A stretch of DNA of 64,000 bases from Halomicronema sp. CCY15110 (GTDB lineage Bacteria > Cyanobacteriota > Cyanobacteriia > Phormidesmidales > Phormidesmidaceae). Position numbers and translations under genes: made by a program. Each line of letters opens with the position of its first letter. Within the stretch, counting starts at the first letter, position 1. The stretch is from contig NZ_JACSWC010000349.1 in the NCBI RefSeq assembly GCF_016888165.1, forward strand, positions 1 to 64,000, in the 5' to 3' direction. This document shows positions 1-8,036 of the stretch, piece after piece. The notes below the pieces were generated by a model. It was not told the origin of the DNA. It ran no database searches and saw nothing but the letters and a program-made list of their open reading frames with translations.

Positions 1-79
1 GTTCTCGAAAGTGACGACTTTCTCACGATGAGACTACCGATACTTTGCTCCCAAAACTTTTCTGCACCAGTGAGGGGGA

Positions 80-1171
80 CTACCTTTCCACTGGCAAACC
101 AGCGTGGTTCCACTCCAACATGCCGCCCCGCAGATTGGCCGTTTGCTCCAGCCCGGCCTTGCGGAGAATGACCGTTGCCTGTCCCGAGCGGCTACCAGAC
201 TGGCAAACCGAGACCACCGGCTTGTCTTGGGGAATTTGCGCGATCGCATCGCGCAGCGTGCCCAGAGGCATCAACTGGGCTCCGGCAATGTGACCCAAGC
301 GATTGTTAAACTCATCGGCCTCTCGGACATCGATGACCGTGACCTCAGAGAGATGTTCGGCCACCCACTGCGGATCGATCTCACGCAGGCCACCGTAGGT
401 TTGGCGCACCGGAGCCCAGTCAATCACTCCTGGTATTTGGCCATCTTCGGGGCGACCGCACCGACAATTGCCCGGAATCGCCACGTCAATCTTTTTCGGG
501 TGGGGCAACCCCAGATTATCCATATAGCCGACAAAGTCTTTTTCGGTCGCCTGGCCGCCAATGCGCGAGTTGTACTGCTTTTCCTCCGTCACAGTGGAAG
601 CGGTACGACCGCTGTAATCGTGCCCCGGATAGATGGTGCAGGTATCCGGCAGGGTAAAAATCTGTTCTTTGATGGAGTGGTACATCACCGACGCATTGCC
701 CTGCTGAAAGTCGCAGCGTCCGGCCCCCCGGATCAGCACACAATCCCCGGTAAAGGCCATGGACTGATCATCTAAAACGTACGTGATGCAGCCGTCGGTA
801 TGGCCGGGGGTCGCCCGTACTGACAGCGATCGCCCGCCAAATTGAACCGTATCGCCATGATCCAGCCGTCGATCAGCACCCTCAATCATGTCGCCATAGC
901 GTCCCGAGATCGCAATTTTGGACCCGAGGGACTGCTGCAACCGCCACGCGCCGGTGACATGGTCTGCATGGCAGTGGGTATCCAACGTGTACAGCAAGGT
1001 GAGCCCCAACTCTTCGATCAGCGCCCGATCGCGATCGTGCTGCTCAAAGACCGGATCAATCAACACGGCCTCCCGGCTTTGTGGATCCGCCAGGAGATAG
1101 GTGTAGGTCGAAGACGACGAGTCGAACAGTTGCCGAAAAATTAAGGCAGAGTAGTCCACAACAAACCTCAC
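80..1171 (-). CDS. Persulfide dioxygenase-rhodanese fusion (MBL fold)
   Basis: Two-domain sulfur enzyme of about 360 residues. The N-terminal metallo-beta-lactamase fold carries HCHADH (residues 66-71), the iron-binding signature of ETHE1-type glutathione persulfide dioxygenases. The C-terminal rhodanese domain (about 265-363) has the active-site loop CQSGSR with Cys323. Known fusions of this kind oxidise glutathione persulfide to sulfite and move sulfane sulfur, so a cytoplasmic sulfide-detoxification role is inferred. The first GTG (1171) has no ribosome site. The GTG at 1159 has GAGG six bases upstream and gives a protein starting MDYSALIF, close to the usual family N-terminus, so it is the likelier start. 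The gene stands alone and divergent from its right neighbour. A TATACT box lies on the minus strand at 1198-1203. Confidence 0.9.
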   Translation of the reverse strand: MRFVVDYSALIFRQLFDSSSSTYTYLLADPQSREAVLIDPVFEQHDRDRALIEELGLTLLYTLDTHCHADHVTGAWRLQQSLGSKIAISGRYGDMIEGADRRLDHGDTVQFGGRSLSVRATPGHTDGCITYVLDDQSMAFTGDCVLIRGAGRCDFQQGNASVMYHSIKEQIFTLPDTCTIYPGHDYSGRTASTVTEEKQYNSRIGGQATEKDFVGYMDNLGLPHPKKIDVAIPGNCRCGRPEDGQIPGVIDWAPVRQTYGGLREIDPQWVAEHLSEVTVIDVREADEFNNRLGHIAGAQLMPLGTLRDAIAQIPQDKPVVSVCQSGSRSGQATVILRKAGLEQTANLRGGMLEWNHAGLPVER

Positions 1172-1590
1172 TTTTGATGAACGTATGACTATTTAGTAGT
1201 ATAACGCCTGCTGTTCTGATTAAGGCAGCGATCGCAACCGCATTGTCGATTTGTCTGCCTTTTGTCTGTTATTGCCTCACCGTCAGGCGCATCTCCAATG
1301 GCTGCTCCCTCTACAGATGGCTGCTCCTTCCATATCGAAAATGATCATTGCTATTGGTGAGCTGCCTGGCTGGTAAGCGTTTGAGTCGTTAGCGAAGGGG
1401 CTGTCTTTCCGAGAAGATCGCGGTCTATTGTTCACAAAGCGTAACGGAATGATATTTTGGTAGCTGGCGCTATTTACATCCAGTGCTGAGGGCACATTAA
1501 AACGACATACCGAAGGATTGCGATCGCCTCTTCATCAACTGCATTACTGTTTGATCGTCAAATTTACGCTTCTACCGTGACCCATGTCGG
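1172..1590. other. Divergent intergenic region
   Basis: About 420 bases between two divergent genes. The minus strand has a plausible -10 box TATACT at 1198-1203 for the persulfide dioxygenase gene, lying beside a short inverted repeat ACTA..TAGT at 1189-1201 that could be an operator. I see no tRNA, hairpin terminator or convincing small gene. A 70-codon minus-strand frame at 1283-1495 has no coding character. Confidence 0.4.
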
Positions 1591-3369
1591 TTGAGTGATT
1601 TTACCCCTTGTTACGATTCGCCTATGTTTACTGCACTTGCATGGCTTTCGCTGGCTCCCGCCGTTGTGAACGCCCCCCTGCCTCCACCCCCCACCCCGTT
1701 AGTGGCCGCTGTACCGGCGATCGAGGGGCCGGCGCTTCCTCGCATTCCTGACGAATTTACCCTGTATCATGAAGTCCGGCCCTTGCCAGGGCAGTTGAAT
1801 AACGTGCCCGTCTTCAACAGCAACAGTCCAGAACTGGTGCAGCAAGATGGCATCCTGCTTTCCACCTTCCCCGGCGATGAGATGGCCAATGAAGCGGCTC
1901 ACCTCGGTTTTGCCTTTGAAGGACGGTTTGACTTTTTTGCTCACCACATCGCCCGGGGCCTGGTGGCTGACGATCGCCGCACGTTATTTATTGGCGGCGT
2001 CATTTACAACCCCAACTCTGAGCCGGTGACGTTAACCATTGGGCAAGGGGTGAGTTATCTCAGTCAGGAAGCTCCTTTCTACAATCTGCCAGCTCTGCGG
2101 TTCAACCCCGATGGGTCGGTCTTTTCGGGGCCGGGCAGTCGCACCGTTGCCGACATCTTGCAGCAGCGCCGCCAATCCCAATGGCCCCGGCGGATTGTGA
2201 TTCCACCCGAGCAGACCTATTTATTAGTCAACGCCCCGATTCCGCTGCGTCGCTTACCGTTCGCCGCTGATGCGACGTTGCCCCCCGGTTCTGTTTTGCC
2301 CGGTGCTACCAATAATTTTCAGGGCTATCCCGTGGCCTCGGTCGTGCCCCGTGCCGATGGACGACCGCTGCCTAGCAATGGGCGATCGCTGCTCTTGCAT
2401 TTAGACAGCAGTGGTCCCGTGTATGCGGCCACACTCGCGATGTATGCACCGCGCACCGCCGAGGGTGAAGAACGCGCGCCTACCCTGCAAGAATGGTTAC
2501 GCTTGCTGGTCAATGGTCGCCTCGCTGGTCCCCGCGATATTCCCCCCACCAATCCTGAAGAATATGCCAAAAGTGATGAAGATAGTCGCTTTTTCTATGG
2601 CCGAGTAGCTGGGGTTGCCCAGGGGGGCCAGTGGGAAGCCAGGGCTGTTGACGAGGGTGACGCGGACTCTCTGTCGATTCCCGATCCGGGCAATGCAATC
2701 TCGTATGTCATCAGCACGGTTGATTACAACACCTTTGGCACCAGCCAGATTCAAAGCGCCCCGATGTTGGCCCGCTATGCCGATACGGCCTATCGTGCCC
2801 ATGGTAACTATGGGGTGCATTACAAAATTCGGATGCCCCTGCGCAACGATACCGATCGCCCCCAGCGCATTGCCCTCAGCCTGCAAACGCCACTGCAAGA
2901 CGAAACTTTGAAGAATGGCCTGCGATTCTTGCGCAACCCACTGGATCGAATATTTTTTCGGGGGACCGTCCGCGTTCAATATGAAACTGACAACGGCCAA
3001 CAGCAAACCCGCTATATCCACGTCGTCCAGCGCCAGGGCGAAGAAGGCGAACCTCTCTTGCGCTTGGCCTTGCCGCCCAACGCCCAGCGGGATGTCACCG
3101 TTGAACTGATTTATCCGCCTGATGCCACGCCCCCTCAAGTCTTGACATTGGAAACCCTAGGAAATGCTAGCGCTCGCACTGTGGCCCCCGCGCCCCTGGG
3201 CATAACTCCCAGCAGTGACGTGAATGAGTCGGGCTCCAGCCCGGTGTCTTCCCCGCCTGCCGGTGTTTCCACGGCCCCGTTGTTAGGGGAGGATTTTCCA
3301 GAGATGAACCCCGAAACAACCGCTGCTGATCTGATACCGACTAGCATGGATCAGTTCTTGGCGGACTGA
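1591..3369 (+). CDS. DUF3370 family protein (exported, cyanobacterial)
   Basis: Resembles the cyanobacterial DUF3370 family, whose function is unknown. After a hydrophobic N-terminus (MFTALAWLSLAPAVVNA when started at the ATG at 1624) and a Pro-rich linker, a long beta-rich domain of about 450 residues begins near EVRPLPGQLNNVPVFNSN. It contains the conserved-looking GRFDFFAHHIARG segment and ends in a Ser/Pro-rich acidic tail. The longest frame opens with TTG at 1591; the ATG at 1624 (581 residues) is more likely because it puts a signal-peptide-like stretch at the terminus, but neither start has a clear Shine-Dalgarno site. The hydrophobic leader has no basic residues, so Sec export is plausible, not certain. 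Monocistronic. Confidence 0.8.
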   Translation: MSDFTPCYDSPMFTALAWLSLAPAVVNAPLPPPPTPLVAAVPAIEGPALPRIPDEFTLYHEVRPLPGQLNNVPVFNSNSPELVQQDGILLSTFPGDEMANEAAHLGFAFEGRFDFFAHHIARGLVADDRRTLFIGGVIYNPNSEPVTLTIGQGVSYLSQEAPFYNLPALRFNPDGSVFSGPGSRTVADILQQRRQSQWPRRIVIPPEQTYLLVNAPIPLRRLPFAADATLPPGSVLPGATNNFQGYPVASVVPRADGRPLPSNGRSLLLHLDSSGPVYAATLAMYAPRTAEGEERAPTLQEWLRLLVNGRLAGPRDIPPTNPEEYAKSDEDSRFFYGRVAGVAQGGQWEARAVDEGDADSLSIPDPGNAISYVISTVDYNTFGTSQIQSAPMLARYADTAYRAHGNYGVHYKIRMPLRNDTDRPQRIALSLQTPLQDETLKNGLRFLRNPLDRIFFRGTVRVQYETDNGQQQTRYIHVVQRQGEEGEPLLRLALPPNAQRDVTVELIYPPDATPPQVLTLETLGNASARTVAPAPLGITPSSDVNESGSSPVSSPPAGVSTAPLLGEDFPEMNPETTAADLIPTSMDQFLAD

Positions 3370-3786
3370 GCCAGGCTAGGACACGTCTCCTCTCAGCGGG
3401 TTTTCCGGACGAGAGTCGTTGTGTCCAGCCGATGGTGATCGCTGCCGCCTCAGAGTCCGTTGCTCGACGAGTTTAGGCCGCACGGCAATAGCCCAACATT
3501 CAAATGGTTCTTTGGACGGCAACTTGTCATAGGGGGCGATCGCACGTTAGCCGTCATGCCTCCCTTTATTCATAAGGAAGGATCATCATCCAGAGCACCG
3601 GGATGGGCGAAATTGCTACCAAAAGGTGAGTGACTGTTGTTAAGATTTACCCCATGTGTTTAAGCAATTCCTAGAGGTGCCCCGTTTTAGCCATGGTTAG
3701 GCAACTGTCTAAGCCGCGCTGCCACGATCGCACTTGGCCTCTAGGGGCTTAGCCAAACACGTCTTTGTCTACTGATTGCGGAATAC
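3370..3786. other. Intergenic region without a recognisable gene
   Basis: 417 bases between two same-strand genes. I see one HIP1-like octamer and no clear terminator, tRNA or coding frame. The downstream gene starts at an ATG at 3787 without an evident Shine-Dalgarno site. Confidence 0.4.
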
Positions 3787-5745
3787 ATGTCCTCACTCCC
3801 GGAACTTTCGTCTCTACAGGCGCTCTCCCGTCGTAGTGTGCTCAAACTGTTCGGATTTGGTACGTTGGCTGCTGGGGTCGGCTACTCTCGATTTAGCAAA
3901 CCGCAACCCACGGTACATCATCAAGACACATTGGCCTTGCCCCGCCAGCCGGGGCGTGACCTCAAGGCGGTCGTCATTGGTGGAGGCTTGGCTGGGCTGG
4001 CGGCGGCTTATGAGCTGAGTCAACGGGGTGTCCGAGTGACCCTGCTAGAGCGATCGCCCCAACTCGGCGGCAAAATTGCTAGCTGGCCCATCCAGGTCGG
4101 CGACGAGCACTTCATGATGGAACATGGCTTTCACGGCTTCTTCCCGCAGTATTACAATCTGTTTGGCCTGGTGGAAGAGCTGCAAATTCGCCAGAACTTT
4201 AAGTTGCTAGACTATTATTCCGTTGTTTATAAAACCGGCTATCAGCCGGAAGTCTTTCGCCCCAGTCATTCCGCCTTTCCCTGGAATGTGGTGGATCTGG
4301 CGATCAACTCGCCCAACCGCTTGAAGTGGGGCATTAACCTGGTCAAGCTCAAGCATCTGGAAGTCTTTCGAGAAATTACCGGTTTCCGCACGCCCCAAAG
4401 TTTTGATCGCCTCGATCAAATCTCCGTCGCCGAGTGGGTCAAGGAAGACTTTCCCCAGGGGCTCTACGACCTGTATTTCTTGCCCTTTGCCAAGTCCAGC
4501 TTGAATGCGCCAGATGAGATGAGCGCTGGCGAACTCATGCAGTTCTTCCACTTCTATTTCTTTGGCAATCCCGAAGGACTCGCCTTTAACGGCACCTGCC
4601 AAGACATGGGCCGCAGTTTGGTCGATCCCATCGTGGCGGCCATTGAAGACAATGGCGGTCAGGTGATTACTGGGGCCACCGTGAGCCAACTCGACTGGCA
4701 AGATCAAAACATCAGCCAGGTCACTTATCACCAAGGCTCAGTGGCCGCGAATCCGGTGCCCTTTTGGGTCGATCGCAATCCCCTGCTGAGCACCGACGAG
4801 CTGGAATACTTTGGGGCGGGCGATCTCGTCTTCAGCCATCAACCTGGCAGCGTCGAAGCCCTTTCCCTCACCTGCACCCATCAGGGCTGCACGGTTCAAA
4901 AGACGGTGCAGGTCAGCACCGATGGCGGCTATGCCTGTCCCTGCCATGGCGCTGTATATGCCCAAGATGGCGAAGTGCTCGGTGGCCCCGCCCGTGAAAA
5001 CTTAACCCGCTATCGAGTGGTTGATCGCCAGGGTGACCAAATTCGGCTTTTGGCGCAAACGCCGGCTACTGGGGGAGCCACGGATGCTACGTTGGCGGCC
5101 GATTACTTTGTGCTCGCCGCCGACATTCCCGGTATCAAGCACCTCATGTCGCTGTCGCAGGGCCAGGTCGAGCCGACGGTGGCCTATCAAGTGGATCAGC
5201 TGCAAGTCGCTGACCCCTTTGCGGTGGGGCGGTTCTGGTTTGATCGCGACTTTGACTGGGAGCACAGCTGGTTTACCTCCCTCTCCGGCTATCAGCTAAC
5301 CGATAGCATTACGCTGTACCACCACATTCAAGAAGACTACATCGACTGGGCGGAGCGCACGGGCGGCAGTGTCGTCGAACTCCACGCCTACTGCTACAAG
5401 GAAAAAGAATTTCCCACCCAACAAGCCCTGCTCGACACCTTCCAGGCCGAGCTATTCGAGATCGTCCCCACCTTGCAAGACGCCACTCTGTTGCATAAGC
5501 AACTGGTGAATCAGAAAAACTTTGCAGGCTTCCCGCCGGGTAGCTATGGCGATCGCCCCGAAACCACCACCGCCGCGCCTAACCTGTTGTTCGCGGGCGA
5601 TTGGGTCAAGATGCCCTTCCCCTGCGGCCTCATGGAACGAGCCGTGAGTAGTGGTCTGCTCGCTGCCAATGCCGTCTTGCAACAAGAAGGCGCGCAGCGT
5701 CGGCCTATCTTGTCTGTCAATCCAGAAGGCGTGCTCAAAATTTAG
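3787..5745 (+). CDS. FAD-dependent carotenoid oxidoreductase with Rieske insert, CrtU/CruE-like
   Basis: A phytoene-desaturase-type flavoenzyme. The N-terminus has a twin-arginine-like motif (SRRSVLKLFGFG, residues 14-25). The dinucleotide-binding GGGLAGLAAA is at 65-74, and the FAD-closing segment LLFAGDWVK is near the C-terminus. A Rieske [2Fe-2S] site is inserted at about 362-388: CTHQGC, then CPCHG. Known CrtU/CruE enzymes convert the beta-rings of carotene into aromatic rings by desaturation and methyl transfer. The length (652) and layout agree with that group, so synthesis of an aromatic carotenoid such as synechoxanthin is a reasonable inference. Other amine-oxidase-fold enzymes with a Rieske insert remain possible. 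Single gene, followed by a convergent PPK2 gene. Confidence 0.72.
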   Translation: MSSLPELSSLQALSRRSVLKLFGFGTLAAGVGYSRFSKPQPTVHHQDTLALPRQPGRDLKAVVIGGGLAGLAAAYELSQRGVRVTLLERSPQLGGKIASWPIQVGDEHFMMEHGFHGFFPQYYNLFGLVEELQIRQNFKLLDYYSVVYKTGYQPEVFRPSHSAFPWNVVDLAINSPNRLKWGINLVKLKHLEVFREITGFRTPQSFDRLDQISVAEWVKEDFPQGLYDLYFLPFAKSSLNAPDEMSAGELMQFFHFYFFGNPEGLAFNGTCQDMGRSLVDPIVAAIEDNGGQVITGATVSQLDWQDQNISQVTYHQGSVAANPVPFWVDRNPLLSTDELEYFGAGDLVFSHQPGSVEALSLTCTHQGCTVQKTVQVSTDGGYACPCHGAVYAQDGEVLGGPARENLTRYRVVDRQGDQIRLLAQTPATGGATDATLAADYFVLAADIPGIKHLMSLSQGQVEPTVAYQVDQLQVADPFAVGRFWFDRDFDWEHSWFTSLSGYQLTDSITLYHHIQEDYIDWAERTGGSVVELHAYCYKEKEFPTQQALLDTFQAELFEIVPTLQDATLLHKQLVNQKNFAGFPPGSYGDRPETTTAAPNLLFAGDWVKMPFPCGLMERAVSSGLLAANAVLQQEGAQRRPILSVNPEGVLKI

Positions 5746-5946
5746 GCGCGACTACTTGCGGAACCGCTCTGTCCTGATCATCCCCCAACCCCCCTGTGCC
5801 CAGGACGGGAGAGGGGGAGTCGGCAAGCCTAGCCTGCGCTCTTCCTCGCCCATTTTGGGGAAAGGGCAGCTGAGAGGGGAAGCATCCTAATCAGTGTCTT
5901 AGGAACTTTGGACCCCGGGGCGAGTTGAGCGTTGCCGTGAACCATC

Positions 5947-6969
5947 CTAGTAAATGCGCGGCACAAAGAACTGCTCATTGATGGGGGGGCGAACATAATC
6001 GACGGGAGCGAGCTGGCGGGGCGGTAAATCAAACGGTTCCGGCGTCATATCGATGTAGGGAATTTTCGACAAAATATGACTAATGCAGTTTAAACGGGCG
6101 CGTTTTTTGTCGTCCGCATCCACCGTAAACCAAGGAGCCTCGGGAATGTTGGTGTGGGCAAACATCTCATCCTTCGCTTTGGAATATTCGACCCAGCGAT
6201 CGCGGGACTGTAGATCCATCGGGCTCAGCTTCCACCGTCGAGCCGGATCCGTCAGCCGTGATTGAAAGCGCCGCTCTTGTTCGTCATCACTGACGGAAAA
6301 CCAGTATTTCAGCAAAATAATGCCCGAACGCACCAGCATTTGCTCAAACTGAGGGCAAGTCTGCATGAACTCGCGATATTGCCGCTCGGTACAGAAACCC
6401 ATCACATGTTCCACGCCAGCCCGGTTGTACCAACTCCGGTCAAGGCAAACAATCTCCCCAGCGGCGGGCAGATGGGCCACATAGCGTTGAAAATACCATT
6501 CAGTTTTTTCGCGATCGCTGGGCGTTCCCAATGCCACCACCCGGCAGCCTCGGGGATTAAGGGGATCCGTGATGCGTTTGATAGTGCCCCCTTTGCCCGC
6601 GGCGTCACGACCCTCAAAGATAATGACAATTCGCGCACCCGCATGTTTGACCCAGTACTGCATTTTGACGAGCTCTACCTGCAAGCGCGCCAGTTCTTTT
6701 TCATAAAATTTCTTTGGCAACTTAGAACTACCCTCGGACTCTTGCGGGTAATAAAAGACCCGCCGATCAGCGGCATCATCATCGTGCTTTTTGCCCTTGC
6801 CCTTATGTTTTTTATCTCGATGCTTGTCTTTGGCTGCCTGCTTCGCGGATTTCTTTTTGCCTTTCGTCTTTTTCGGTTGATCTGTACTCGGGGCAACCGT
6901 CTCCGGTGCCGGCTCATTCTGAACTGTAGCTTTAGCATCAGAATCTGGGTTGAGGCCGTTCTTTGTCAT
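5947..6969 (-). CDS. ppk2: Polyphosphate kinase 2 (PPK2)
   Basis: Transfers phosphate between polyphosphate and nucleotides in the cytoplasm. Walker A GRDAAGKGG is at residues 120-128 and the lid/Walker B region reads CLDRSWYNRAGVEHVMGF (about 175-192), both diagnostic for PPK2. The catalytic domain covers about 85-310 as a single, not duplicated, PPK2 unit (class I-like). The first 80 residues are an unusual low-complexity tail, Lys-rich with an HDDDAADRR segment at 62-70. This may bind polyphosphate or help localisation (inference). The start is an ATG at 6969. The gene is convergent with the flavoenzyme gene and has no obvious partner. Confidence 0.93.
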   Translation of the reverse strand: MTKNGLNPDSDAKATVQNEPAPETVAPSTDQPKKTKGKKKSAKQAAKDKHRDKKHKGKGKKHDDDAADRRVFYYPQESEGSSKLPKKFYEKELARLQVELVKMQYWVKHAGARIVIIFEGRDAAGKGGTIKRITDPLNPRGCRVVALGTPSDREKTEWYFQRYVAHLPAAGEIVCLDRSWYNRAGVEHVMGFCTERQYREFMQTCPQFEQMLVRSGIILLKYWFSVSDDEQERRFQSRLTDPARRWKLSPMDLQSRDRWVEYSKAKDEMFAHTNIPEAPWFTVDADDKKRARLNCISHILSKIPYIDMTPEPFDLPPRQLAPVDYVRPPINEQFFVPRIY

Positions 6970-7267
6970 GGTATTTATTCAGACGAGCTTTCATTACTTG
7001 TAGATCATGACCAGGGCTGACTTCATCCATGATCCACAAATCGTAGGAGAAGCCCCACCCGGTGAATTCCTGGGCAGCCCTCTAGAGGGGAGATTGATGC
7101 CGGGTTAAAAGCTGACACGCTTGGCGGACAGGTAGCTCCGCCAGCCACTGTCGCCCAGTCCTTCAACCGTGAGAGGCATCCGGCTCCAAAAACCTCACCG
7201 TAGCAGAGTTAACTGATGCGCTCAGCTATCGATAGTTTGAGAGCATCAGCCGATGTCTTCAACGAGT
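6970..7267. other. Intergenic region with a hairpin at 7213-7249
   Basis: About 300 bases between two minus-strand genes. CTGATGC (7213-7219) pairs with GCATCAG (7243-7249), with further pairing inside, just downstream of the 114-residue protein gene. No T-run follows on the minus strand, so it is a possible 3'-end hairpin and not a canonical intrinsic terminator. Confidence 0.4.
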
Positions 7268-7612
7268 TTATGAGTCGCCCAAAAGCTGTTCAAATTCGTT
7301 GCGCAGGTTAGCGAAATTGGCGATGCGACCCACAATTAAACTGGTTTCCTCAGCGTTTCTCAGTTCTTGTTTCCAACGTGACATGCGATCGCCATCCTGC
7401 ATCCAAAAGTTAATCATTTGTGCGACCACGGCATCCCAATCCCAATCGGGTCGTCGCTCAATGGTTTCAGTGGCCTCAATGAAGCTATCAAGGGTGCATT
7501 TATAGCTGCCCAGATAGGCGCAGCCGCGATCGGGCGACTGCTCGACCTGCTGTTGATGGCGAAAAAAATCCCAAACCGTAGTGACGCCAATGATGTCAAA
7601 GTTGTATTTCAT
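7268..7612 (-). CDS. Small conserved hypothetical protein, 114 aa
   Basis: A soluble, acidic, Trp-rich protein beginning MKYNFDIIGVTTVWDFF and containing PDWDWDAVVAQMINFW. Composition and codon use look fully coding, and it resembles small cyanobacterial hypothetical proteins, but I cannot assign a domain. No signal peptide or membrane segment. It has no tight operon partner: a spacer of about 300 bases separates it from ppk2 and about 420 bases from the cyclase gene. A hairpin lies just downstream. The function is unknown. Confidence 0.75.
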   Translation of the reverse strand: MKYNFDIIGVTTVWDFFRHQQQVEQSPDRGCAYLGSYKCTLDSFIEATETIERRPDWDWDAVVAQMINFWMQDGDRMSRWKQELRNAEETSLIVGRIANFANLRNEFEQLLGDS

Positions 7613-7673
7613 AAACTGAGCTCAGAATCTGGGCTGGGTAGTGCATTGTCCTGGCAGGACTAATGAGCACCGA

Positions 7674-7703
7674 AGAAAAAAGGCACGGAGAATCCCCGTG
7701 CCT
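7674..7703 (-). terminator. Strong intrinsic terminator, minus strand
   Basis: Perfect 8-bp stem AGGCACGG/CCGTGCCT (7681-7688 with 7696-7703), loop of 7 bases, followed on the minus strand by TTTTTTCTT. It lies 330 bases beyond the stop of the cyclase gene, so it ends either a long 3' UTR or a separate small RNA. Confidence 0.8.
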
Positions 7704-8036
7704 GAACAATGTGTTTAGAGGTTGAGTCTGAAAGCGCATACAAAACAGAAGCCTGCTGTTAAGTTGCCGAGTCACAGTCGCCACCCCGGAAAGCCTTGCC
7801 ACCACATCTGACGATGTTGAGACGCGAGGGCTCTCCTAAGTGGGGTGAGCTGACTAAAGTTAGTCATCATATTAGCGACTTCCACAGCTCAGACTGTTCA
7901 CAATTAACCAGTCGCTTGGGAAGACAGTTCCCACTGAGAGAGGTGGGGCTACCGCTGCCGAATAATTCTGCATAATTCTGCGAGCAGACCGTAGGAGTAA
8001 TCCAGGTGGCTGTCTATTCATTGAGCGAAATCGAGC
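7704..8036 (-). other. Untranslated stretch upstream of terminator; possible small RNA
   Basis: No credible gene on either strand. Minus-strand transcription through here ends at the terminator at 7674-7703. A -10-like TAATAT occurs on the minus strand near 7870, which would give a transcript of about 190 bases with several self-complementary segments. It matches no RNA family I recognise. Confidence 0.35.

Noticed and set aside
1283-1495. 70-codon frame in the first divergent spacer
   Set aside because: No ribosome site, no recognisable sequence, and atypical composition.
7596-7805. 69-codon minus-strand frame over the 7674 terminator
   Set aside because: The frame reads through the terminator hairpin and has no family resemblance.
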